Below are positions 1-12,914 of a stretch of DNA of 64,000 nt, piece after piece; within the stretch, counting starts at the first letter, position 1; each line of letters begins with the position of its first letter. The stretch comes from Casuarius casuarius (Eukaryota; Chordata; Aves; Casuariiformes; Casuariidae), in contig PTFA01000082.1 of the NCBI GenBank assembly GCA_003342895.1, positions 2,986,197 to 3,050,196 of the forward strand, written 5' to 3'. Both the position numbers and the translations under genes were made by a program. The notes under the pieces are model-generated. The model searched no databases, had not been told where the DNA came from, and saw nothing but the letters and a program-made list of their open reading frames with translations.

Positions 1-3000
1 CAGAGTATACTAAGCTTTTGCACAAAGTAAAACCACTAGATAATGAGCAACTGCCTCTCATCAGAGAAATCACCAAAGCAGCCTCTTCAAAATCACTGAA
101 CACAAAAGCAGTTTATCCACCGAGACAGCATAAATAGGTATTTTCCCTGTGGTTCTAGAGATACTCATACATGTACTGTACAGAAGATACGCTAGAGACC
201 CTCCAACAAATGAAATTCAACTTTCTCTGCACACATGAAGAACAGCTCCTTCCACGGGGCAAGTATAGTGAGCACAGGTTAGCAGAATACAATCAAATCA
301 TTCAAAAAAAGATGCAAACCGTACTTATACATAGTCATACAAATGTTTATTAATAAAGTGGACAGAGTGGCTTTCATCTTAACTATTTCCATATTCAACA
401 GCACTGTAGCTTTTAATATTATACTAAGATACTACTTCATTACAAACACAGGAGAAAGCAAGCCACGTACTGGCCAAACCAGTTCCGGCAACCCAGGATT
501 TCAGTTTGAGGCCTTTTTCTCTTCAGCATCGACCACGTTTCCCTGTTCACAAGCTGCACATGACTAGAAGCTGATACTGCCCTTTGCATCTCCAAGATTT
601 TCACGCTTGACCAAAGAAATAACAAATTATTCATTAATCTCCATGCAAAAGTAGAAAATTACTGGTGAGGGAAGTGACAAGTCAGCAAGTTGGTCAAGTA
701 AGCACGCAAGCCACACCTCATCTACCACTAAGGGCAAGAAAGGGGTGCAGGGCACAGCAATTTCAGAGTGAAAAAGTTCAAAGGTTTTCCTTTTTTCTAA
801 GTTTATTTGCCTTTCACTTATTTTTTGAAGTTTAAACAGGAAAAAAAACTGAACAAGTAAACCCTGAACAACAAATTTTAAAATACATCTTTCACAAACC
901 TTGTAGAAGTTCAAATGGCAAAATTCATAAAGTCCAAAGCCATTGAATTGACTTCTTCAAACAACAAGAACTGGACCTCTTTAGGCAAAAAAAACTATCG
1001 GTCACAAATGAATTAGAGTGAACCATGTGTATTAGCAAAGGTTTATTCCACAGTCTCTAAAAGCACTGCCAAAATTCCTAATTCTAGAAAAGCGGATAAT
1101 TCATCCCATTCAGCTGACCAGCTCTACCTTTCTCCCCTAAAGGAGCCAGGTCCAGCCCTCCCCCAGAAGGCAAGCTAACTTCTTTCCAGATGAGAAGCCA
1201 TGGCTCCGAATGGAGTTACTCAGCAACGGCTCTCTTAGACAGATTGGTCACCTTTCCATCTAGCGAGATCTGGCTGGCTCTGTTTCTTCTTTCACTTGCA
1301 CTAGCTTTCTCCCCTTCCCACCTCACTTTACCCTGCTTTTGCCTGTGGATCTTCTGGTGATCTGCCAAAACCTGCCATCAACTGCAGTGCTTGTAGTTTG
1401 GGATGGGTCCACCAACTTTGCTGCTGAGGGCTAACCACTAAGCAACACTAATCTTTGGCCATCTTGGAACTACTAAACTTAGTTCTTTTTTAAAAAATAC
1501 TTTTTTTTAAAATGATATTTAAAGGAGGTAAGTGAAATTATTTCTTTTACATTCACAGAAATAACTTAGGACCTAGAGAGCCTTCTAGAAAGAAAGAGCA
1601 GAGACACAGTATGCATTTATTTCAGCTAATGGGCTTTGGTACCCTCTTGTCATCTATGGCAAATGTGTTCATTTAATTTTAAAGAAAACCAATCAGCCAA
1701 CCACAACTGCTGAAACCATTTCAAATACAGTTAGATTATGCCTGCCCACTCAGGCAACAAATCCCCACAAAGAAGAAGTCATCTTGAATTTTGACCTGTA
1801 AAAGCTTCTCCCTCCTCCTTTCCTCCCCCACAACACTTATCTTCCGTCGTTTACCCCAAAAGAACAGGCCAGCCCTGCCCATTTGGTGCTACTCACACAT
1901 GCCCACATGCCATCCTGCCTCCCAAGCATCTCTTCTCACCCAAGCCACCTCCTGTCATCTTGCTGGTCTGGACATCACTTTTCGGTCCACTCTGACATGC
2001 TGCTTTGCACCACCCTGGGGGTTCAGGGGACAAGGATGTAATTACTGCAAACCTTCCTTGGGGCTGGCACCACGCTCACGTCACCCAGCTGGCAGCAAAT
2101 GCGAAAGATGGGGCTGAGCCGCAGCGTAGGGTGGCAGAAGCCCTGCCACTCACCTGGAGATGCCAGGGCACCATACAGCACATGCTGTGGGCCTCCACCC
2201 TGCCACAACTCACTGGAATCCTTTGCTGGGGGTCTTTGAGACATCTCCACAAGCCTCATGCTCACTCTACGCAGGAGGTGCCAGCACCACAAACTCTGCA
2301 ACCCACCACAGGCGCAGATGGAGGAAGGGGCACCCGAACAGAGCATCTCCAGCCTCCTGAACAAACAAATAAAGCACTACTAGCAGACTCCAGAGGTATC
2401 TGAAGTGCTCTTTGAAGAATACTAACAACATTGCCAAAGGCACCCCCATAGGGTGCATGTCCATGCTAGCATTGACATCTGGCTGAGAAGTTCGCCTCTG
2501 AAGCCAGTCTCCTGATTTCCCCCACTTACTGCACTTCAGTTCCCGTCTCAGAGCACATGAATAGGGTTCCCCGCAGACTGAACTATACATGAAGACATAC
2601 TCCAGGACCCCCAAGGGTATTACAGGGCACAGAATCAAAGTAGAGCTAGTCTGAAGTAAAAACCCAATAAAACATGCAACATAGATGTTGAATCCTCAGT
2701 ACAACCTGTTTTGCCCTACAAATCCACTTTGCCTGGTTACAGTAGTCACTCCCCTTTCCACATCTCCTTTCCTCCAACACACGCACCTTCCACTGCCTCA
2801 TTTCTATGGTTATCACTACATACCATCCCAGAAAAGGCTAGATTCCAGATACCCGATTGCATTGCTTCTGAACACTGTGACTGCCCTCTTTCACCAATAT
2901 ATTAAGAAACCTTATACATCGCAGATAAGACACAGCTCTTGCCTGAAAGAGCATTTTATTTTTTTAATGCAAAAAGCATTGAAACAAACAGTATTAATGG

Positions 3001-6000
3001 AGAACGAAAACAAAATTGCAGATGGACTTACCTCTCCGGTTAACAGAATCCCAATCCATTTGGTAATGCATTATGCAAGTCCCCAGAGTGTAACATGTTA
3101 GCACTCCACTTATAGGTGAGAAGTGCTTTTTTAACTACTTATACTGCAATGCTCTTGCCTCCACTCCACATCACAGGTACAGTCAGTCCGGTGACCAGAG
3201 TTTGGCATACAGCATCCTCAGGAAGAAAGGTTGTTACAACATGCTGCCCTGCAACATGGGACCAGGGATACAAATGCGGCAACAGGCAGTGTAAGTGGAA
3301 GCAAGACAAAAGAATCAATCTTGCATTCACCACATTAGACTTCCACAAGCCTGGAAAATTCCTGCACAAGTCGGAGCTGCTGCAGGAATCTAGAGGAGAA
3401 ACACCCAGACTCCACGGTGTTCACCTCTTCAGCCTAATTCCTGTTTGACAGGACAGATCAGCAATCTCCCTGCTTTTGTCCCATGACAACTTCAGGGCTT
3501 ATTAGCCAATTTCAACTATAACCAACACAGGACCAGAGATTTCAAGGATAACTACATTCCTCAAAGTTTTATGGTCACTGGCAACTGGATAAACTGGAGC
3601 GCCCATGGATTTAAAAAAAAAAAAAGCTGCAAATCCTCCTGCCCAGCCACGGTTTAGTCAATCAGCACACCAGCAGCCAATCAACCTACACTACCAGTCA
3701 TGCCGCATGCTACACCTTTTCCATGTGGCTGTTAAGGGGTGTGGGAGGGAGAGTATTTTAGGATATAGGAGAAAGCCAAAAGCATTACAGTGGGGAAACA
3801 GTTCAGAGATACTATGGTCAGAATGTGTAAAGAACAAAACAAATCCTAATTCAGCTCCTCATGAAACAATTTGTTTTTCACATGATTTCCAAAAGAAATG
3901 AGTAAATTTGGCCTTCAAACAGTGCATGTACAAGCATGCACGTGAGTGTGATAACTTAGAAAGTTCTGTTCATTTTCAGCTANAAATACTCACTACCTAC
4001 AGGGATTTAATCTGTTTGAGATCATCATAGAGCACCTGTCTTAATGATAAGCCTGGTAAAAAAGAGACAACATACCTGTGTCTACACTGAGAAAAAGGCA
4101 GCAGCGTGAGCTAAATCCTTCCAACACACAAGAGCATCTACAATGGGAGATCGATCATGAGACAAATCCAGAGGAGAAGCAGCTTTATTAGCCACAGTTT
4201 GCAGTCTCAGGGGACTCTTTAATCACTTGTTCTCTCATCCAAGAACTGACCAACCCTAACTTTGCCCAGCCTAAGGCTAGTTCCAACAGATGCTGTGAAT
4301 TGGCGTATGTCAGCACCTCCAGCACCCCTTCCTCTTCTCTCAACTATTCATCCTCCTCCCCATAAAACCTCCCCTGCTGTTCTCACACAGTTGTTTCGAG
4401 CCGACGGGAACACTGACCCAGATTACAAATAATAACAACAACAACAACCACCACCACCTTCCTCAGAAAAACGTTTTGCCTTGACTTTGCTCTTGAGCTG
4501 GCAAGCAGGGGATCTCAGAAAAGGCAGCACTGATTTTTCTGGCAGCAGTGTTGGCATATGCTGGCTTCAAATGTTTGTCAGGCTATACCCTAAAAACGTC
4601 AAAGCACAAGTCTCAGTGGCCCAACTGCTCTCTAGTTTATTTCTTTTATTATTGATATTTGTCTTCACAGAGCTTAATTAACACAAGCATGCACCAAACC
4701 TAGTTATTACTGCTAAGTCATTAGGTAATTTATCAAAGTCAAAAATAACTTCTACAATTAATGAATTCTCAAAAATGACAACGGGGATAACAGCATTTGG
4801 CTTTATAGTTAAGACTGCCCAACACTTCTCTTTAAAATCCTCCCTTCATAAATTACACATTTTAAACACACATATATAAAGTTTTCCTTGACCAGTTGTA
4901 TTTCAGTAGAACTTAAACTGAACACAAACAAAAAACACAAACAGCAAAGGATGGTTTAACTATTTCAGAAAGCACAGTGATCAAAAACACACAGATTTGC
5001 TGCTGTTCAGGAAATTCCATTCATTTGCACATTGGTCCAATTAGTTCTAATGTCTCACAAAGTTAAAAATAGGAACCTGATCACAGACAGGGATCACAAC
5101 AGAAGTCAGAATGATCTGCAACTATGCATAAAGACTTGACCAAATATGTTTAAACAGTAAGCAACAGAAATTCTTCAATGGAACATGCTCAGATATTCAA
5201 CTTCAACACTTGTCCCAGAAAGTTCTTGATGTTCCACCTGCATTAGATATGCTCCCAAAGCTTGCGTGACCTCATGAAATACATCCAGCTCCAGAGAGAA
5301 CATGGTAAAATTGGCAGCCCTGCGCTTTGTAAGCGTGCTGCTTAGTCTCGTAATGTGGTCAGGGCCAGAACATCACATGTTCTACTCGGCTCCCCGACAC
5401 ACGCTCTCTTGGGTTGACATTTCACTTCACAACCTTTGGTAAGAAACAGTGCCCCACATGCTGCTAATTTAACAGGCCCCATTATGAATGGTATATGTAA
5501 GTATTTGTTACAGTTGGGATTTAATTATATTTTCCTGATTTTAAGTAAATTTCATATAAAAACACTCATTTATGCCACCCTTTCTCACCTGTACAATGTC
5601 AGAAGTTAGAACATGCTAACTTCAGGCTCTTCATTCAAACCTAACCCTCTTTTTCTGTGCCTACACATTATCATTACATCTTTAATTACATGACTGTACT
5701 ACACTATCCTAAGNACCTCTGACTTAATGAGCACACAAGGCATACATTTCCTGTAGAGAGAGATGACTGTTCACTAGTTTCCTATTAGTTACACAATGCA
5801 AGGAATATGGAATTATTACTTTCTCTTGATATTTTTGAACTACATTTAACAAAAGTTAGTTAATATTTATGTCAAAATACTATCGGATAAGTGTTACTAA
5901 TAGAGTACGGACATATTCCATTTTCATTTCTGTATTTTCTTTACCATGTAATGGCAACTCTATATATACAGCACTGGTACTGAACACAGCAATTCTCCTT

Positions 6001-9000
6001 CAGCTTGTAAGGTTTGGAAGCTGTAAGCTTACAAACTTCTACCAGGTGAAATATCTAAGTTAAAGTTTTTCAGATCTTGTTAGGAGGGTGGGCTCCTGAA
6101 CATCACATCCTTTCACAGCCAGAAAGAAGCACGCTGAATTTTGAGCTATACAAACAAGCAACACTATAGCCAAGTTAAATAAATACATAAAACATCGTAA
6201 TACTAAGAAATTTATTACTTTGTCATTCCTGCAAACTTCAAAATCAACACCTAAAAAACACCCAAGACCTGAAGTCAGACCGAATAAGGTAACCTATCAT
6301 CTTCAGGTAACCTAGCTTCCCTCTCCCCTCCCCCGCCAAATAAATTTGGTGTTGGGAAAAGGCTTAGATAATAACATTGCAATGACTACTCCTTTTGCAA
6401 CAGCTCACAGAGATAGAACAGTTATTTTGTGCTTGCATTTATGTTCATAACAACAGTCAAAGTACAGCCTATCAGCCCTGTCTTCTGCAGTTTACAGTAG
6501 AAACTGCTTTTCCCCAGGAATATCTTAAAAATATTGAGTAAAATGTGGGCTCTAGAGAAATGGACATTAAACAAAATCAAAACCACATATTTTACATGGT
6601 GGTGTCTACTAGGGATGAGGACAATGCCCAAAACACAAAGTTGACAAACACAGAATTAAAAAATTGAAGAACACATTCCCAGTATCATTCATCGCCACTG
6701 AGTTTTACAACAAAGATCAAATTCTACTCAGATTCTACCGTAACTTTTCAGAAAAAATGGCAAATCACAGTAATCGCAACAATTATTACAACTGAGAATA
6801 CTATTTTCAGAAACGGATTCTTACAATTTTGTATCTTCCAAAACATAAAATCCGCAAGGCAATACTTTGGAGGTGGGATTCAGCATAGGTCTACCATGCA
6901 CAAATCTCACGTTTGACTACAGACAACAAAAACGGGTGGTCTGATGGTGCAACTCATCTTAAGAAGGCATGTAAAGTAAGTCTCAAACTGTGTGTACGAG
7001 TGCAAGCACACGTGTTATCTGCACAAGTATGTTCTCGCATACTGTTGTATTACATTCCTTGCTTCTCACAAGCACCCTCAGGAANTACAGTATGCTACTT
7101 TTTGCAGCTAGATGCTTAGAATACAGTACAATAAACCATTGTGTGAAAAATACTGTACCTATACTTTTTAACGTGCACTAGGAAAGACTGAACTCTAACA
7201 AAAAGTACCAACAGTACTACTGCGGATAACATTACACAGAGGAGCAATTGTTAAAAAACATGTTATCTGGGGTTAAAATAACATGACTGCCAAGCAGTGT
7301 CCTCTACAAAAGCTACATAGCACTAATACAATTCAAAAATATCTAGCTATTTAGCTTATATTGCTGAAGTCAAATGCAGTCCTTGATAACTTCACTGATA
7401 CCAGTGTAGGTACTGCATTTTTTCACAGAATAGTTTTTTGTACAAGCTACATCCTAAAGCAATTTCCCATCAGGATCTCTGGATATCAAAAACATAACTA
7501 ATAAACTGCTACTGTTGCCACAGCAGCATTACTAATCCTTGACCAGTTGTGGTTTTTTTTGTTTGTTTTTTTTTTTAAACAAAGTTCTACTGAATAACTC
7601 CCAGAGGAAAAAAAAAAATGAGATTACACCAAATTTTAACATGGTTCTTTCAGTGCAGTCCTTGCACTGAAGATGATTATACTGTTGGTAATGAAATGCA
7701 TAAGACTGCAAGTTAGAATAGTGATTTGTTATCAGTCAGCAAAACTCTTGCAAATAACTGTGACCATGGTTACCTGAAGTATCAGCATTAGGAGAACACG
7801 CTGCACCTGCTGAAGGTAAAACCAGTGATTTACTGAGAACAGAAAAAGAGAAAAACAGTATTTAGGAGTAGAATCAATTATAATGCTTGCATGATTTTAT
7901 TATTGTGTCTTACTTGGCATTCTGTCAAATCTAACAAAAAGGCTTCTCATCAAAACACTAATTATTAAATCCCAGCAATGTAGCTGGCAACATTCTACAC
8001 ACATCTCGCTTACCATGCCATGCGGAGAGGGGGAATGGCCATGCTACTACATCAGACCCAGAAGTAGCCATCATGGGATTCATCCCAGCCCCCTGCAGTC
8101 AGGGGAAGCTTCACTATAAACTTCAGTGAGAGCAAGATACAGCTCATGTTTATTATAATATTGGTTCTCTGCTTTGTTGCTAAAACATGCACCTCCTTGC
8201 CAGTAAATACAAATTCCTGTTGGAATTATAGTGTTACATTGATTAATGACATATCAAATCAGATTCCTATTTGTGTTAACGCCAGTCTTACAAAAATTAT
8301 ATTAGCATAGCCAACAGAGGATGTGATGTTCAGTTTTATTTATTTTTGCAAATACGGATGTTCCTATGGCTTGCTGGTGAGACTGTGCACTGCCAAATGG
8401 GAAGCAAAGTTTGAAGCTCTGAATTGGCTTTTCTTTTTTCGCTTGGGAACATGAAAGCAACAATTCCTGAAATGTGATCAAGGCACACAATGCTTCAAAC
8501 ACCACACACTTTTTTCCAGGGGCTGCCTTATGAACCTGTCAGGTTTTGGATGATTCTCATCTAGTTTACCTGGCCAGAAACAATAATAAAACAGAAAGGA
8601 GAGAATGCAAAGCAAAGTATATTTATGCAGATGAAGGGCAATGTGAAGATTAACAGAAAATATCAACTCTACATTGAATCACACCATTGGAAATGGAGAA
8701 TGAGTCCACTGGAATTACTCTACATATGAACAGTAGCAGGTCAGAATCTGGATCACACAGTTCAAGAAAATTTACATTTTTCAGACCTTTCCTCTTAAGA
8801 TTATTTCATTTCTAACTAGGCTAGACAACCAGAAAAGAGGGCAGACGCACATCCATTAACCATCTGAGGCTAGGAAAACGTGTTCTTGGCTAGATAAAGA
8901 GGGACAAGAAAGAACTGTAACATTCCAAAATGTTAAGAAAATTTTCATTACACAATTTTGCACATAAGACTTTTTCTTTATTTTCCATGAGATTCGGTGT

Positions 9001-12000
9001 TGGTACAAATACAGACAAAAAACAAGCACAGAAAAGGATTAGTAGTTCAGTCTACAAACTAAGTTATAAACCAGACAGGACATTTAGTGGCACATCATTA
9101 TTTAAGTGTGGGGAAGAATGTAATATTCCTGTCTTGTCATTTGTGCTTTGAAAATAATTGGATTTTTTACTTCCAATTTCAGAATCATGGCATTTCATAA
9201 TGACATTTACACTAACTTTCCATAACCACATCCGACACAGTGCATAATCCTGTTCTCAGAGAAATAAAAGTTCTGATTTTCTTTGAGAATGGGCTCAGTT
9301 CAGCAGGATCAAATTCATAACGTTAATAAATCACCAAAACTCAAGATAGCATCTAAAAACAGTGTAGTATATAAACCTTAGCTATGTTTTACAAACACAT
9401 TAATCATGAACAGATTAAATAGGCCCACAGTAAAGTGAGTCTTCATCCACATCCGATTTCTTTTCAATGGCTGATGAAATATTCTTAAAGCAATATTCTA
9501 CACTATTTTCATCAGGCTTTGCCCAAACTCTTAGGTGGGCCCTGATTTTAGAAGTTACTTTTCAGACACATATACGCAAGCCAAATGTCAGCCAATCTGC
9601 ATGACATACACCTGGAGTCTCCTACTGCCACCACCACCACGCATTCCTGCTGCACTGCTGAATTCTCAAGCCAAGTGAGCTGCAATAAGATTTATGTCTG
9701 TATTAGCACACAGCACAGTATGCCAGGAGTAGACCTGTAGATCAAAGCAGGTGACTCTGAGGACCCAATGTTCATACTTTTTAANGCTTTGGTGGGTTTT
9801 ATTTCAGACTAGATCTAACCTGGATGCACCAAACCAACGCACCAAACCCCCACATGGGTGCAATCCTGCAGCTCACGTTCCAGGTCTGTTTTGTCTGGCA
9901 AGAATCCAGGTGCCAGATTCACCACTGTGGGACCTCTCTGTGATGTGAACCAGGAACTAATGCAAACAACTAGGGCAGTCACCTCAAAAGCACAATTCTG
10001 GCTTGAACGCGCTAGCATACATGTGCCCTCAGGCACACTTCTCCACTGAACAGTGGATGTCAGTCATGGAAGAAAAATCCAGCAGACTTCAGAGGCTTAA
10101 GCAACAGGCAATCTAGCACCCTGCCACCACAGATTAGGCAGAAGAACTGAGTTTCTCACAGGAGACAGCTGCCTGTGCTTCTTCATAACCTGGCCACCTA
10201 ACTCTGCCCCAAATCCTCCCCTTCTCTCCACTTGCTCATAATGTTCACTCAGATGTGCACTGAAACCACTTCCTCCATGGCCCAAGGCTCATCCTTTCCC
10301 ACTCAGCATATGCCCTGAGGCACTCTTTCTCAGCAAGCTCCCTCCCCCCCAACTTTGTTCCTCTCCTCCTTACAGTGGCTGAAAGAACTATAAAAAGTTC
10401 ACGGTGAATCTCTCCTATAGGCTTCCTGCCTAACTACACAGCCACCTAACCCTCATTCTTTCAATGCAAAACTGAGGCTTCAACAGACCTGCACATACCG
10501 TGCACCTGCACATACCGTGCACATGCTGTGAAGTATGGCAATGGTGCAGCAAGAGCAGATGAAGAAAAGGAGGAGTCATACTGTGGTAGCCTGGAAAGGA
10601 AACAGGTCTCAAGCTATCCGGACATCAAAGAACCTCAAGTTCTCAAGAAACGTAAGAAAAAGTGAGGCAATATATTATGTCACAGAAGTGAAGAAGAGCT
10701 CAGAGAGAGAAGAATGCATAAAACTGCTGCAAGGTAGCAAATCATCGGCTTCTTGACCGTTTTCTTAGTTTTGGTAGCTGGACCTAGTCAGAACTGGAAA
10801 TATAAGCAACCAGGCCTCCATCTGGAACTTGAAGCAACAATTAGATTTAGCTTTCACCAGAAAAATTATACATAAAAAGGAAACAACATTCTCAATTACA
10901 TGATGTACTAAATTTGACAATATATATGACAATTTCAATAAAGCTTTAAACCTTAATATGAAATCACTATGTGGTTAGTATCAGTTGCAAGGAATGAACA
11001 GATACTTTGAAGATCTCTACTAGAATCGGTACAAGAGAATCATGGAATTGAAAAGCTGACCCTTTGGGGAAGAAGAAAACCATAAAGACATAGAAATACT
11101 AATCCTAGCAATTCAACTGCATGCATTTGAGCTGAAAGCAACCAAACAGGCATCTATTCCATAACACAAAAGATCAATCAAAAGCAGTAATGAAAAATGT
11201 CTAGATATTAATGCACATTAGAAAAGTGAGTGAAAGTTTGACAGAAGGCATCCTAGCACCCTAGGAGCACTCCCCAAGATGGTACCTGTCAACTGTTACT
11301 CTAACACCCCTTCAGAGCGTCCTCAAAACAGATTTTAAAGAAACACAGATGCAGATAATTCGTATCTCTTCTTTCTTCATTTGAAAAACCTAACATACTA
11401 TTTTACTGTTCTTTAACAAAGTGCTTCTCACAGTCATGATGAAGTCCTCAATTTAGTGCTGTCTACCTTATTGGAGAGTTTAGGCTGGAGGTGGAATGCA
11501 GCCAAGCTATTGCTCAGTAACAATTAATATGCCGCTTAAACTACCTAATATAAACCAAGTATTAGTGCAATACGTGAAATAAAGCATATAAACTTAATGC
11601 ATACATTAAAGAAAATCTAGATAATGTAAAAATATAATGAACATACACTTTAGGTTCATTTTTCTAAGAGAACGAATATGAAAATATACAGGTATTAAGC
11701 TTCACTGCCTAAACAAGGGGAACAACAACAACAAAAACATTTATCAGGCTCAGTTGGTTTGTTAGCTGAACCTTACCTAACATTTCCGTTAATGAAAAAC
11801 TGGCCCATTGTTTGTTATGGGACTAAGAGCATACATAGATTTTTTTTAATAGCAGATTATGTATTTCTGAAAGCAGAAGGTAATAGTAAGAAACTATTTT
11901 GCAGCACTAACTGTCTTTTGCTTTCAGAAAAATTTTAACAGTAAGAACATGAACATTTTTAAACTAGCTCAAATTAAAAAGAGAAGAGTAAATGCAATAA

Positions 12001-12305
12001 TAGTTTTCACAGTTGATCTGTTAGAGTTCTAAATCAGCTACATACAGACTAAAGCACTGTAAGACAACAAGGAAACTGAAACACTGCTGAATTTAAAAGG
12101 CAAAACAAAACACAAATGAACTTCATCGCAACAAAAAAAACCCCACAAAACAAATCAAAAATTGTTGTTATTCAGAATCTACATATAAAATACTTAAAGA
12201 AACAAACCTCTATCCCCATAGCACGGAAAAAAAAATCCTAAAATTTAGGCGAAGATAAGTTCAAGCTGCAATCAATCTTCTGTTGACTGAGGAGACTTAA
12301 CTTTA
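1..12305 (-). other. PDE10A: Presumed PDE10A intron 1, distal part
   Basis: This is AT-rich non-coding sequence downstream of the PDE10A first exon in transcription order. Open frames are short (up to about 138 codons), have no recognisable domain and occur on both strands. A mild GC-richer patch lies at about 1800-2400, but it is CpG-poor and shows no exon structure. A compound AAC/ACC repeat is at 4432-4458. I see no PDE10A exon or RNA gene. Confidence 0.6.
4432..4458. repeat. Compound (AAC)n(ACC)n microsatellite
   Basis: A run of AAC units passes directly into ACC units, which is direct triplet-repeat evidence. Confidence 0.85.
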
Positions 12306-12475
12306 CTGAACTCCACGCATTCACAAACAGAGCATAGCAACTGCATTATTTNATGTCTTGCCCAGTACTACAGTCAATTCAGGCACTGCTCTGAACTCCA
12401 CGCATTCACAAGCAGAGCATAGCAACTGCATTATTTGATGTCTTGCCCAGTGCTACAGTCAATTCAGGCACTGCT
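12306..12475. repeat. Tandem duplication, two 85-bp units
   Basis: The units at 12306-12390 and 12391-12475 both begin CTGAACTCCACGCATTC and end GGCACTGCT. They differ at only two called positions (AAACAG/AAGCAG and GTACTAC/GTGCTAC), plus one N in the first unit. The high identity implies a recent duplication. It lies inside presumed intron 1. Confidence 0.95.
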
Positions 12476-12858
12476 CCTTTATAACACTAACATCCTGGTC
12501 TCAAAGACAGGATGCATGCTTTCTTCCCCCAAAATGCACTCCTTCCTCCCCCTCCTGAAGTTTTATTACATTCAGTAGCCAAAGATATTTTGTCAACCTT
12601 TTTTGATCCAACCTCTAAAAATATATTTAAGAAGATTTCACCCCTTCTGGGAAAACTACTACCTATTGTCAAAAAGAGAAATCATAATTTCAAACATCTG
12701 CCAAATCTAAGCAATCTGCTTTACGGTATTTTATTTCTGTGCAAGACATTTAACTGGGATTTTCAGTGATGCCTAAGGGAGTCAGCTGCCCTGTCCCCAC
12801 TGTCTCTAAAAAGGAAAAAAACAAACAAACAAAAAAAAACACTTTGCTTTTCAAATAG

Positions 12859-12864
<6 letters not shown>

Positions 12865-12913
<49 letters not shown>
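12865..12913. repeat. (AC)n microsatellite, about 24 units
   Basis: This is an uninterrupted AC dinucleotide run, likely polymorphic in length. Confidence 0.98.

Positions 12914-12914
<1 letters not shown>

Noticed and set aside
2005..2638. Cluster of overlapping open frames on both strands in a slightly GC-richer patch
   Set aside because: CpG-poor, no splice sites in consistent frame and no recognised protein.
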